A stretch of DNA of 64,000 nucleotides from Lotus japonicus (Eukaryota; Streptophyta; Magnoliopsida; Fabales; Fabaceae): assembly GCF_012489685.1 (NCBI RefSeq), contig NC_080043.1:54830289-54894288 (forward strand), written 5' to 3'. The notes under the pieces were generated by a model, which made no database searches, was not told where the DNA came from, and worked only from the letters and a program-made list of their open reading frames with translations. Both the position numbers and the translations under genes were made by a program. Positions 43,528-56,250 of this stretch are shown one piece after another (position 1 is the stretch's first letter; every line of letters starts with the position of its first letter).

Positions 43528-46500
43528 TGTAACACCCCGATTTCGGTGGCGTCACTTTAGTAACCAAAAAGAAAGTTTAAGCGGAAAAACGTGAATTATA
43601 TATATATATTTTTTTTTTTTTGATAATAGAACCAAAGACTGAAAGAAATAAACTCCCAACAAAAGATAATAGAACTAATGTATAATATAAATACAGCCCC
43701 CGCTGTAAGTAGCAAACCACGTCACGAGTAAACCTCCAGTGACGGAAAGTAGTTGAAAGTAACGCCCGTAGGCAAATGTAAAATCCAAAAGGAAGGTCAA
43801 GTGTTCGCAACACTATCCCTCAAGAATGAGAATAAGTTAGCCCAAACGGTCTGAAAGAATACCTCCTAAGTCCAACCAACTTTCTGTGATTCCCGTAAAG
43901 AAACCACACAAAAAGCTATAGGCGGGAAACTACCCTGTCCCCAAAGAAAATGATGACGGTCAGAGCTAAGACTCTACTCCTACACTAATCCTATCTCGAG
44001 GAGCTCACACCAGCACTCAAACCTACGTGCTAGCATGATCGCCGTCCGAATCTGAATCCAGAACGACCAAGTCTATGTACACCATCCGTCCTCCTCTCGC
44101 TACCGCGATGCGCTCCTATCCCGGCATCTCGAACCTAGTTCCCCCCCGAAGGGTGAACCATCGTGAATCAGTCCGCCATAGACATCTGACAAAGGGCGTT
44201 TGTCCGCCAAAGCACACACAGAAGACGCGAGGGTCAACTCCAAAGAATTATGTAAATAATACCACCAATAGATATAGATAAGAGAATAGCCACTTAGGCT
44301 TATAGCTAGGGATAACATCCTAGGGTTGTATATTTCACAATGAATATAAAAGACGAAACAATTAGCATGCATCAGATAAGATTAACAATTATCAATCACA
44401 CTCAGCGATTCAATAAGTTATATCTAGAAAACTCGATAAGCAATATATCAACGAATATAGTTAAAGTGCATGATATGTCAATGCAACATCAAATTCTACG
44501 GTTCCGGAAGAAGTAGGCTGGGCACGATCGAGTCGGTCCTAACACTGGCATTATGTCGACCATAACCCTCGACTGTCACTTACCACCTTGACATAGCCGG
44601 ATCAGTCCTAACCCTGCGGGTCGACTTTTCCCTCCGCTATGCCCGACAATCAACAGGTCGATCCTAACCTCACGGTCGATCATATCCCCCGTCGATGTCC
44701 GAATTACCCGAAGGTATAAACTGTACCCGAAGGTATAAACTGTACCCGAAGGCATAAACTGTACCCGAAGGCATAAACTGTACCCGAAGGTATAAACTGT
44801 ACCCGAAGGCATAAACTGTACCCGAAGGCATAACTGTACCCGAAGGTATAAACTGTACCCGAAGGTATAAACTGTACCCAAAGGCATAAACTGTACCCGA
44901 AGGCATAACTGTACCCGAAGGCATAAAATGTACCCGAAGGCATAAATTGTACCCGAAGGCATAACTGTACCCGAAGGCATAAACTGTACCCGAAGGCATA
45001 AACTGTACCCGAAGGCATAAACTGTACCCGAAGGCATAAACTTAACTCATGATGATTCCTCGAATCATCCGACTCATCTCCATCCGATGGTCAAAAACTG
45101 CTCAGCGAGCAAAGAGTATCGACATACTCGAAAAACTATCAGTCTCCCGGCTTATCCCTCGGATAGCCCAACGACATCACTGCTCCCACAGCACAAGAGT
45201 ATCAACATACTCAAAACTTCTCAACTTTCTCAACACTTGGATCCGACGACACTTCTCGTTTTCCAAAACTAAGATTTAATCCTAAGCTTGCATCCGAGAT
45301 TGTTATCATTATTTAAAGGTTTAGAGGTTGTTTAATATCTTATGAATTTTCCTTGTAAAAATAGTTTCCTTTTAGTCTTATCGTATTTCCTACGAGTTTC
45401 AAAGATCCCATAATCCCAAGTAAATCCCAGAGAATGTCTCGATCCACTAAAACAATAACAAGGCCCGAACTCCGTTCGTCCCGTCAAACTTTCTCAAACT
45501 CTCAAAATAAAATCGGCATGACCTGCCCCTTATTCTCACTCCTCAGTATCACAAGTATTAGTGTAATAGCATAGTTAAATTAGCACAATCCAACAATCAT
45601 AGCTCATATATCAACACAACCTAAGTTAACCACATAACACTTAGCATATAGGGCAGATATCACACATCCTAGATTAACCATTTAGCACATAGCATGTGAT
45701 TCAAACTCAAAAGCAATTCAAGCGATAAATGATTATCAATTGTCAGCCGTATCCTCAGAAAATATTTCTCAGTCAAACACAAATAAGTGCATAAACAATA
45801 AATCAAGTCGAATTCGTCGACACCTAAAGCATTAGCTAGTATTCAGTGAGAAGCCCTCACCTTAGCCAATTTCCAGGGTTCTCTTCAAACGCTCCTTCAC
45901 AATCAGCTCCTCAATCTTTCCTTCACAATCTCCCCCCTCGAATCCACAAAGTTCCTTGTTCTTCGGGAAATTCCTCAACGAACCTTTAGAGTAAAACCAC
46001 AGAATTCTATCAACATCTATCGAAAACTTAAGCTATCAATACTCACTAAGGTTACACGAAGTAGTATGTACTCCGAGGTATGATAATCTAGCGCGAAAGG
46101 ACAAGTTTTCGAAAAAGGAAATTTTCCTCCTCCCCCCCTTATAGGGCTCGGCCACTTTTGGTAATTGTGGGGTTCGAGTTTTCTTCGATCAAACTTGGTT
46201 CCTATGCTATCATTAGCCGTAACTAAGGGTATTCTAAACTCGGAAAAATTATCGGATCGAAAACTGTCGCAGGGGTATTTTGGTCAATATTTTAGCTCAG
46301 AAATTCAAAACTGAAATTTCGAAAAGCAAATTGGATAGGGACGTCACCAACGACGTTTATGACAACTAATCCTACTAGCACTAAGCTAAGGCGATAGTTT
46401 TCAGTCCAAAGGTTGAGACTTTGCTTAAAAATGGGTATTTTAAGCAGAAATTGATTCCGGCGGAGTTCCGGCGACATAACGGAAAAACTAATCCGACAGA

Positions 46501-47831
46501 AGTGCTCTTGGGCACGTAAGGAAGATGTTTAGAATAAAAAATGAAGTATTCAGGATAGTTTTGCAAAAACCTCAAAACTAAGAGTACAGAAGGACATAGA
46601 GAAAAGCTATGGAAAAGACGATCAGAGGTAAGGATTAGCGACTATACCTCGACACCTTGAAGTAGCAACTGTCGGATCAACGATCAAGCAAGAAATCAAG
46701 AAAATCTTCTTCTCCTCCTCTCCTCTTGGCCGCGGCTTGTGTGTGTGTGTTTGTGAGGTTTTGTCTCAAGCTTCAACATATATATATAGGGAATGAAATG
46801 GAAGATATTTAGCAAGGATCGGATAAGTATGAATAGATATTTATCAAGATTGGATAGGTATGAATAGATATTTATCAAGATTGGATAAGTATGAACAGAT
46901 ATTTTGAGAAGATATTTTGTAAACCGACACAGATTTGTTTAGATATCGGAGGATTTTGCTCATAGAGTTAAGATAAAAATATGAGAGCGATTTCCGATTC
47001 TTCCTACTGATTCCAACGTATTTTAGACACGATATTCTCCCCGCTGAATCTTCTAATTCTTCAAAGAAATATCGGTATGATTTTTGGTTTTCGAGGCTTG
47101 TTTTTAATGCTATATATTGAGGTTGGCAAAACGCGGGAAAATGAAAGTTTCGCGAATCTGATTTTTCCGGCTTCATTCTCCATGAATTCTAAGATAGGTT
47201 TTGGCGACATAAATCCAAAACTAAGAAAAGGTTTCCTTGTATTTTTGGTAACTAATGCAAAGTCGGTGTAAAACTAATTTACCCGATAAGTTGCTTTTTG
47301 CATCGGATGTCGGAATAGAAAACTTCCTTCTGAAGAAAGATTGAAATCATCGAGAGAAATGGGTGTACGCGTGTAGAATCTTCATTTGAAGCTCCGGATA
47401 GAAAAAGTCTTCATCGTCGATTGATTCTAGGGTTTTGAAATACCAGGGTTTCAGTTTCGGCAAACTTCCGATGATTGGAATCGGACGTTCGTAGATCCTA
47501 GAGTTTCGCCTCGAAACGATTGTGATATATGGAAAAAGAGAAGTTCTAACATTTCTCTGAAGAATTTTGGAAGAAATTCCTACAGTGTTCCAAGGGTGGA
47601 ACATAGTTTGATTTCCTAAGGTTCTTGTCCTAGGTTTTAAAACGAATATAAGTCGTGCTATAACTTAAATCGACTCTGATACAATCCTTAGACTTTTCCT
47701 GAACTTTCTCCTTCATAAATTTATTTCATCCGATAAACTCTTGTTCAGGTTTTTCCTTCGCGATACATCAAGCCTAATCGTAAACGGAAATCTCTTCCAC
47801 TTATTCTAAGCTTAAAAACTTGGGTCTTACA
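43528..47831 (-). mobile_element. Tekay/Del-like LTR 2, complete solo LTR
   Basis: 4304 bp, sense orientation minus: TGTAAGACCCAAG (47831) to CGGGGTGTTACA (43528). It is flanked by a perfect 5-bp duplication ATAGG (43523-43527 and 47832-47836) and lies exactly inside the env-like coding frame. No internal region, so it is a solo LTR. A TATATATATAG box at about 46778-46790 (minus) precedes a CCGCGGCC leader. An 18-copy 19-bp minisatellite lies at 44707-45045. Confidence 0.88.
44707..45045 (-). repeat. Minisatellite, 19-bp unit, about 18 copies
   Basis: Unit CCCGAAGGCATAAACTGTA (plus strand), alternating with a GGTATAAAC variant and a few 18-bp units. It gives spurious long minus-strand frames of Y/F-G-Y/S-LRVQ-type repeats. 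Confidence 0.95.
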
Positions 47832-47836
47832 ATAGG

Positions 47837-50235
47837 AACTTGAGCAATCATCCAATCACACAGATGATCCCATTCTTCAGCAACAGAGTCAGGATTCTCA
47901 TGAAGGTCAGTGTGACCTTGCACATTGCGAATCATTAATGATGCTTCATAATTAAACACATTGATGCACTCAAGAACGGAGTTAGGTTTGAGATAGGTAT
48001 AGGGAACAATGCAGAGATTGGTTTCAGGAGAGGTGGGGTGGTTACTGCTATTGGCTTTAGAAACACCTTGAGGAGAACCAACATCTAAAGTTTGAACATT
48101 TGAATTGTTGATCTCAAGGTTAGGCTGAGAGGTTTCAACCTCAGGGTTTGGAGATCTAACCGAAGAATGGTTAGAGACTGAGTTTTCTTGTTGAACAGGG
48201 TCTGGTTGAATAGGAAGAGAGGCTGCATTCAGAGGGACCACTGGAATGGGTTGATCTGGATCAACTAGACGTTCTGGTCTAGGTCCATGATATCTCCTTG
48301 GGCTAGGAACAGTATGGTAGTACTCAGGAATAGCAGACTCTTTGTGTTTCCGTATTTGGTCAAATTGGCGAAGGGATTCAGAGTTATTTGAGGGTGAGGA
48401 GTCAGCAACATTTGTGGGAAATGATACAGAGGGACAAGGAGTTGTATTTTCTGTATCAGTTGTTTTGCGAGCAGGATGATCTGATGCTCTGAGGACAGAG
48501 TGATCAGAGGTACTGGGTTCAGGATGAGATTGTTCTGAGATAATGGGTTCACAGGTTTGTGGATTATATTATGGGTGAAGTAGGTTCAGAGGGTCTTGGA
48601 GTCTGAAGCATGTTCCAAAGAGGTGCTTCTTCATGAGAGGGTTGAAAAAATGAAGATCTAGGTGAAGTGGGTGGAGAAGTGTTTTGTTTAGCTGGTTGAG
48701 ACTCTTGAATAGGAGAGAGTGGGGTAGCGGTTCGGTTAAGAAGTGCAGAAATAGGGAGTGCATCAAATGCGTTTAAATCATTATCAATAAATGTATCAGC
48801 AGACTTACTTGATGATCGCACTGCAGACCGAGTAACCCTAGCAGGAACCTCAGTTTTTGTTACCTCAGCAGCTGGTTCCACACGGGTTGGCTTCTCCACA
48901 ATCCTCACTTGCTTCTTTGACTTCTTTGGTGGAGGAGCATCATCATCATCACCATCAGATGGAGCATCTGGCTTGGTGGGTTCCTCATGCTTCCTCTTGA
49001 GCTTGTCATTCTTCTTCTTCTTCTTCTTCTGATCAACACCATCAGAAGGATCAGACTCTTCAGAGGATTCCTCAAGAATTATTTTTCTCTTCTTCTTCTT
49101 CTTGGGAGGAGAATAAAATTCTGGAGCTGGTGGTAATGTTCTGAAGAACTCGTCCACATCTATTTCATAACCTAGTTCCTTCAAGTCAGCTAGGTAGTGC
49201 AAGATAGCAACTGGATCATCAGCTTGGGACCACAGAGGGTAATTGATCAGAGGGACTCTTCTCTGTCTGATTTAATCAGATGTGTCTTCATGAGCAGGTG
49301 CAACCTTTGTCTTGATCAAACCCATCTTCTTCATGGATGTGGAGGTGAAGATATCACCAACAACAGTTGTCAGATCCTCTGTGCAGCCTGCCTTAGTCAG
49401 ATCTTCTATCAACTTGCTCTCAATGAAGAGGTCTGAGAGCAATCTTCCAAAAGGAATGTATCTGATAGCAGACTTTAGAGAAGGAGTTGTTCTGGACTTC
49501 CTGATGCATTCTTTGAGGTAAGAGAACAGGAAGAAGGGAAGGCATATCTTCTTGCGGTCTTGAATGAGGAAGAGCATCACTTTCTGACAGAAATTGATGT
49601 AGTCAGGAGGGCTTCCCTTTGGTCTCTGATTGATGCAATGAAGCAGAATCTTGTGCCAAATCCTCAGCTTAGGATGAAGTTCTACTACTTTGTAGTCACT
49701 CTTGCCTGGCTTATAGTTCATGTAGAGAGCTTTGTTGGTTTCTTCTTTGTTCTTGGGTTTCACCTTTGATTCCGTCAGTTGGAATCTGTAGCCTGTGCCA
49801 GTGTTCTCACCCAGAAGATCAACAATCGATTTCTCAGTGATGATGATTCTTCTGCCACCAATGTAGGAGACTACTTGATTGTCATCACAGTCAGCATGTT
49901 TCCAGAATTCCTTTACCAACTTGATGTAGACTGGACCACGAAGCCTGTTGAAGTATTCTTCCCAGCCTTGAGCTTGAACTTCAGGATGAAGATCATACCC
50001 ATTTGCAGCAATGTTGTCTAGGTCGAATCTTCATTCAGCAAGAACCTGGAGTTCATCAGGAGAATAGACACATGTAACAGCACAACCCCTTTGTGCAAGA
50101 GGAATCATCTGCCCAGTAGCTTGGGTTTCTGGTTGATTTCTCAGAGTTGTGGAGCCCGATTGACCGGTAATCTGACCTACTACCATGACTGGAAATCTTC
50201 TTCCGTTCGCAGTTTCACCTCTGTTAGATTTCACC
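47837..50235 (-). pseudogene. Sirevirus env-like ORF, main part, broken
   Basis: From ATG 50235 (MVKSNRGETANGRRFPVMVV) the frame continues past a stop at 50031-50033 into KEFWKHADCDDNQVVSYIGG and RIIITEKSIVDLLG. This region resembles a 'putative plant transposon protein' domain often found downstream of Sirevirus pol. A second stop lies at 49272-49274. Then come YEIDVDEFFRTLPPAPEFYS, a lysine-rich NLS-like block (PPKKKKKRKIILEESSEESD), an acidic stretch and a Ser/Pro-rich tail. There is a stop and frame change near 48564, then a last piece ending DHLCDWMIAQVPI at the solo LTR. Called env-like only by position and family precedent. I see no clear signal peptide or membrane anchor. Confidence 0.75.
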
Positions 50236-50684
50236 ATCTCTGAAGCGGTTGAAGATTTGGGTAGAAGAGAGAGAATGAATGAAGAGAGAGAGAGAGAGAG
50301 AGAGAAATCGTGGGGATTAAGGGTTTTGCAAACCGAAGAGAGAGAGAGAGTAAAGCAGTAAGTGATGGAGAACGTGTGTGTATAGTGGGTTTTTGAAAAT
50401 AACCGTTGTTGATTAAAAAGCAAGGTAAAATCAACGGTTAAAAATTAAAAACATCATAGCAACAGTTAATGCACATATCACACGAGGGAGAGAAGCACAT
50501 CAACACTCATTACGACAGACTGTCAGCACGGGCTCAAGGAACGATGTATCAAAATTACTGACACACGTTTACTGTCTCAGCTTCAGAGTTAGCACCAATG
50601 GGTACTTATCCTCTGATGGAGTTACCTTCTGAACTAGACATCTTCTGATAAAGAAGCATCATAGTCAGAGGTTCTGATCCATCT
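50236..50684 (-). other. Sirevirus spacer between pol and env-like ORF
   Basis: Non-coding spacer with a (GA)n run at 50285-50306 and pyrimidine-rich minus strand just before the env-like ATG. This is where a splice acceptor for an env-like transcript would be expected, but I cannot prove one. Confidence 0.5.
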
Positions 50685-52483
50685 TCATGCTGGACAAAAG
50701 TCCATATTTAGATTTTTCAGAATGAAATTAAATATATCCTCTGCTAAGGGCATTGTAAAGATATCTGCCCATTGATGGTCAGTATCAAAAAACTTCAGAA
50801 GAAGTACGCCCTTCTGAACATAATCTCTAATAAAATGATACTTTACCTCAATGTGTTTTGCCCTTGAGTGTAAGATAGGATTCTTACTCAGTGAGATTGC
50901 AGCAGTGTTATCACAATAGATTGGGATATTGCTCTCAAGGATTTGACAATCATCCAGCTGATGTTTCATCCAGAGCATCTGAGTGCTGCAAATTGCTGCT
51001 GAGATATATTCTGCCTCTGTAGTAGATAGTGCAATGGTTGATTGCCTCTTGCTTGCCCATGAGACTAGATTACTTCCCATAAATTGACAATTTCCAGAAG
51101 TGCTTTTTCTCTCTGTTCTATCTCCAGCATAATCAGCATCACAATAACCTGAAAGCTTATACTCTGATGTTTTCTTATACATCAAGCCAAGGTTAGTGGT
51201 GCCTTTCAGATATCTCAGGATCCTCTTAACAACAGTTAAGTGGGTTTCCCTCGGATCTGATTGGAAACGAGCACATAGATGAACACTAAACAGAATATCT
51301 GGCCTAGATGCAAATAAGTATAGAAGAGATCCTATCATACCACGATAGAGCTTCTGAAAAACTTTACCACTTGCATCTTCTTTCTCCAGGATGCATGTAG
51401 GATGCATTGGAGTCTTAGCAATTGTAGATTCTGTCATGTTGAACTTCTTCAGAAGTTTTTTAGTGTACTTGCTCTGATGGATGTACGTTCCTTCTGGTGT
51501 TTGATCAACTTGTATACCCAAAAAGTACTTTAGTTCTCCCATTATACTCATTTCAAATTCAGCCTGCATCATCTCAGAAAATTCTTTGCATAGAGATTGA
51601 TTAGCAGATCCAAATATAATATCATCAACATAAATTTGCACAATTAAGATATCATCTTTGTAAGTTTTGCAAAAGAGAGTTGTATCTACTTTACCCCTTA
51701 CAAACTCATTCTCCAGAAGGAATGAGCTGAGTCTCTCATACCATGCTTTGGGAGCTTGCTTCAGACCATAGAGAGATTTCTTCAATTTGAAAACATGGTC
51801 AGGGTTCTTCTCATCTTCAAAACCTGGGGGTTGATGAACATATACTTCCTCTGAGATGTAACCATTTAGGAAGGCACTCTTAACATCCATCTGATGAAGA
51901 ATTATGTTGTGATTCACTGAGAAAGAGATCAGCAGTCTGATTGCTTCTAGTCTTGCTACTGGAGCAAATGTTTCAGTATAGTCTATTTCTTCCTGCTGAC
52001 TGTAGCCTTGAGCAACTAGCCTTGCATTGTTTCTGACTACATCTCCTTTCTCATTCAGCTTGTTTCTAAAAATCCATTTGGTTCCAATTACATGAACGCT
52101 TAGAGGTTTCTTCACTAGGCTCCAAACATCATTCTTGGAAAATTGATTCAGTTCTTCTTCCATAGCCAGAATCCAGTCCTTGTCTTGAAGAGCTTCATCA
52201 ATTGACTTGGGTTAAATTAAGGACACCAATCCTTTCAGACTGAGCAAAGTCTCTTTAGAGGGTCTGAAGGCTGATCTGGTTCTGACTGGTTCATCTTTGT
52301 TGCCCAGAATCAATTCCTTAGGATGAGATGCAGCGATTCTGCTCTTCATCTGAGGTTGTGAATCAGAGGGACCAGCTTCTTCTGGTTCATCTTCCTCTGG
52401 CTCAGCTTCCTCTGGAGCTTTGCCCTTGTTAGGAAAATTTATGCTTAAATCTGCAAACTTCTCAACTAGCTTTGACTGATCAG
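50685..52483 (-). pseudogene. Sirevirus pol: reverse transcriptase and RNase H
   Basis: From 52163 a 492-codon open frame carries the copia RT: WSLVKKPLSVHVIGTKWIFR, ARLVAQGYSQQEEIDYTETF, QMDVKSAFLNGYISEEVYVH, FGLKQAP-type SLYGLKQAPKAWYERL, and catalytic YVDDIIFGS (residues 178-181). RNase H follows (GYCDADYAGDRTERKSTSGN, SWASKRQSTIALSTTEAEYI). The end has ADIFTMPL where ADIFTKPL is usual. Upstream the same frame runs from the LTR junction at 52483 with an acidic linker (EEAEPEEDEPEEAGPSD) and one in-frame TAA at 52212-52214. RT copies element RNA into DNA, and RNase H removes the RNA. Integrase is separated by the insertion at 52484. The stop and insertion make it inactive. Confidence 0.92.
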
Positions 52484-53379
52484 TGTAACACCCCGATTTC
52501 GGTGGCGTCACTTTAGTAACCAAAAATCAAATAAAGCGGAAAAACAGGTATATTTTTTTTCGTTTTGTTTAAATAAAAAGACTTGTCGAAATAAAGACTC
52601 AACCCAATCGCGATTAACAGCGACTAACATACAATATAAGTACAGCCCTCGCTGCAACTAAAAACATCGTCACGAGTGTTCTCAAGTGACGGAAAGTAAA
52701 TGAAAGTGGTGCCCGCAGGAAAATAAGTGCGACCCATAGTCAGAGTCATAACCTTTATAAATACAACCCTCCAAGAAAGTAAGTCAGCCCAAAACGGCCT
52801 CCAAAGGACCTCCTACGTCCGACAAACTCCCTGTGATCCTCATGGAAGAGAACCACACAAAAAGCTAATAGTCGGGGACCTACCCTGCCCCAAAATAAGA
52901 AATGAAAATCAGAGCTATGACACTAACACCCAACCTTAGTAGGCTCTAAACACTCATACCCTATACTTCCATCATCGACCCTCATCTGGTCTTGCATTCA
53001 GTCCGGGTCCTCGTCGAAACTTCAATAATGGTCATTACACTCCTGGTCCTCCTCGAGTGACGAATCATCACTAATCGAATGACGGACGCCTGGCAGCAGG
53101 CCGACCGCCCAAACACAACATGCAACCAAAGCCAAGGCGCTAGGGTCAACTTACGGAATACAATAGATATACAAACAACATGTGATAAAGGGGGGTATAT
53201 ACTTATATAGGTTCTCAGTTGCCTATCTTAAGGTATATACTTAGCATGTTATCAAGGCTCTAATAAACAATTCGATGTCTGCTATCTCAATAGTTCAATA
53301 AACAATGACTCAACAATTCAATGAGGGTGCATGTATGCATGCAATGTCAATTCAAAAGATGATCCCAACAAATAGGCAT

Positions 53380-53800
53380 GTCAAGTCGATCCAACCCATC
53401 GGATTGAACATACAGACTCGCACACGCAACAAATGACAACGCCAAGTCGGTTCACTCAATAGAGTCGAACATACAGACGTTGCGCGCGTCCAATGACTGT
53501 CGCCGAATCGATCCAATCCATTCGATCGGACATACGGATCCGCGCGTGTCGAAAGGTTGTCGCTGAATCGATCCAATCCATCGGGTTGAACATACGGATT
53601 CACGCGAGTTTAAATGGCAATCGCTGAATCGATCCAACCCATCGGATTGAATGTACGGACTCACGCGTGCCTGAGTGACTACCGCTGAATCGATCCAATC
53701 CATCGGATTGAATATACCGACTCGCGCGTGTCAAATAACTATTGCCGAATCGGTCCAACCCGTCGGGTTGAACACACGGATTCGCGCCCGCTATGCCGAA
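53380..53800. repeat. Minisatellite, 60-bp unit, seven copies
   Basis: GAATCGATCCAATCCATCGG-type motif recurs at about 53386, 53446, 53507, 53567, 53627, 53687 and 53747. Copies differ by up to a third of bases. It generates minus-strand frames repeating SDGLDRF. Confidence 0.92.
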
Positions 53801-55169
53801 GATACACTCTTGGTGTTCTTCGTGAAGGCCCAGTCTTTCGACCGTCCCAACCTTCGTGAAGCCGACCGAAGCCGTCCCAACTTCACCGAGGCCTGATCTT
53901 TCGATCGTCCCAAACCCCGAACGTATGCATGATGCAATATGGTTAGCCAAACATCGAATCGTCATCGCACGTACGTGTTTAACTACAATTTCGATTTAAA
54001 AGTACCCGTAGGTCAAAGTCGTCTTGCGACTAGGCTGTGAAAAGCCGGAGTACATAAAGCAGTCAGTGACATTTCCCTGGTCACTATGGTTCACCCCCGT
54101 GGCGACCATCAAATCATCTCAGGTTCAAGGCTTTTCGACTATTTCCCGTTTTTCGCAATCATTTCCAACTCTTAAGTTTCCCTAAATGTCTCGTTAATTA
54201 ATCAAAGCATTTCAAAATGAGTTAATCAAGTTATGAGGTTTATTATCGAAATCCAAGTTCCATAAGTTCCCGAGTTCCAAATTCTAACTATTCAAAGTTT
54301 CCCAAATCCCCCAAATATAATCCCCGGGAAAAGTCTAAGTGTTCAAAGAGGGCTAGACCTCAGACCTCAGGTCAGGACCTGCCTAGGGTTATTCTTTCAA
54401 CCCGAATGATCAAAGAGAATCAATTCAAATGTCCTACACTCCGCAATTGCGTCAAAGCGTACGATTGGACAACAATATCAATATCTCAAGATATAAGAAG
54501 CAATACGACAATAATTCTGTGCGGAAATCATAAGACAGAAGCCAGTAAACGGCCGAAGCCTCTCAGAAAACGGAGACACACGTCTCATATAAGTTCACTC
54601 GGCCGAAGCCTCTCAGAAAACGTTTCCCAGTTCAAAGCGATAAACAATATCCAAGCAATATTAAAGTCGAATTTATCGACGCCTATAAATCAATAGCTAG
54701 TAAGTAAGTTTCCCTAACCTTAGCCAATTTCCATACTATGGTGCAACTCCGATCCGATTACATCTTTGTTTGCTTGCGTCGGCTCGATTCCTTCCATTGT
54801 GTAGCTTCGATGCAAGGTGCTTCCGTTCATCGTACCTTTCACAAGCATACTTAACGAAATCACTAATCGAGCTACTTACTACTCAAGTCTAGAGCTATGA
54901 CTTCAGGCAATTGACTCGAAGCGAACGCATGTTAAACGACTCTTTCTCAGCCAACAACTACAGTAATTAGTAGAGTACTTATCTCTTTTTGAAATGAAAA
55001 CCATTTTGTAAAATAAATCGCAACTCTTCACTAATTAACTGTTAAACTTCGATTTTCACAATAACAATGAAAATGTTTATTTTTCTTTAAAACTTGCTTA
55101 CTCGAGGCTAAAACATATACAAGAGTTGAAGGCTTACGAAAATCAAGTTTCTGAAACTTGTCGGCGAAG

Positions 55170-56250
55170 AGTCGCCATAGAAAGTTGCGGCTCACAGGGT
55201 TGACGGAGGAACTGTCGCCGGAGACACAAAGAAAGGTTGTTCCTTCATCCTTTCGCGGCCAGAAGCTCAAAGGCGTTGTCTGTTTCACCAAAGGATCGAC
55301 GGTTTGTTCTGAAAGTTCAGCCGAAGGTCGACGGTGGTCGTTGGGGTCGTCGAATAAAATGACCCAAATATGAAATTGAAAATAGGGTTTTGTTCTCCTC
55401 GCGGCAAGGATCGTCGCAGTATCCTTCGTTTTTCCATCGGTCGCCGGAGTTGACCGGAAAAAGCTCCCGAAGGCGGCAGCGGCGGCGGTCGATGGCGACG
55501 GAACAACGATCCGGAATATGGGTTTTGTTGTGGACGTCGCAAGGGTTCCAACGGTACTAACCTCGCTAAGAACGGAGGTCCGAGTACACCGGAATCGAAG
55601 GTCGAAGTTTGCGATGTCGGCGACGTCGGCGCGTCGTTATGCTCAGTTTTCACGTCTTGCTTCCTCTGTTTTGCTCACGGTCGCTGGCACGTTTTGGGTT
55701 CGTGATGGTGGTTCAGCGGCGGTGGTCGTCCTTGTCGGTGGTGGTGAAGTAGAAGCACGATGATGATGGTGATGGCTTCACGGCCATGAAGAGAAGGAGG
55801 TGATGGTGGTTGGGTTCCCACGGTGGTGCGCGCGTAGGAGGAGAAGGAGCTCGCAGTGGCGGCAGTTCGGAGTAAAGAAGAACATGGAGGTGGTGCGGCC
55901 ATGAGAAGGGGCGGTGGTGGCTGGTCTTGGTTGCTTCATGATGATGTGGTGTTGTGGTCACGCGTGAGAGAAGGACACTTGAAGGTGGCTTCCATGAAGA
56001 AGAAAGGAAGAGGAAGGCAAGGTGATGGCGCTCGAGTGAAGAAGAAGAAGAGGCTCGTGGTGGCTTGTTCGTGGCTCAAGGTGGTGATGAGAACAAACAT
56101 GGTGGTGATGGTGTGGTGCTGCCACTTAATTGGGAGAAATAAGGAGAAGAAGAAGAAATGAATATGGTGATGATGGTGATCGTGGGTGTGCAGCAGCAAG
56201 GAAAGAATAAAAGAAGAAGAAAAGAGTGAGAGAGATGTCGACAATGAGAG
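55170..56250 (-). other. GC-rich segment of LTR 3 without an LTR 2 counterpart
   Basis: High G+C with GGCGGCGG and GGTGATGGTGG runs. At the corresponding place in LTR 2 (about 46600-46900) I see only a few hundred bases with the TATA box and leader. It could be an expanded leader or captured sequence. No gene recognised. Confidence 0.35.

Larger units (their letters stand above)
40459..52483 (-). mobile_element. Sirevirus (SIRE/Maximus) Ty1/copia retrotransposon, 3' portion
   Basis: A minus-strand element whose visible parts are the 3' LTR (40459-41671), polypurine tracts (41672-42210), an antisense ORF (42464-42850), an env-like ORF (43068-50235, interrupted by a solo LTR at 43528-47831) and RT/RNase H (50685-52483). 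At 52484 it is cut by another Tekay-like LTR. Integrase, protease, gag and the 5' LTR must lie beyond 64000 if still present. The env-like ORF after pol and the repeated polypurine tracts identify a Sirevirus. Confidence 0.88.

Noticed and set aside
44576..45037. Long minus-strand open frames of 100-150 codons
   Set aside because: All are translations of the 19-bp minisatellite (repeating LRVQ/AFGYSL), open in all three frames and without start context.
44700..45045. CRISPR-like array
   Set aside because: Units are contiguous 19-mers with no unique spacers, and the context is a plant LTR.
53352..53965. Repeat protein with SDGLDRF units
   Set aside because: Product of the 60-bp minisatellite. 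Period divisible by three keeps frames open by chance.
55285..56244. Several 75-120-codon frames on both strands
   Set aside because: GC-rich low-complexity DNA in an LTR. Overlapping frames on both strands with H/P/T or R/G/K runs and no shared domain.
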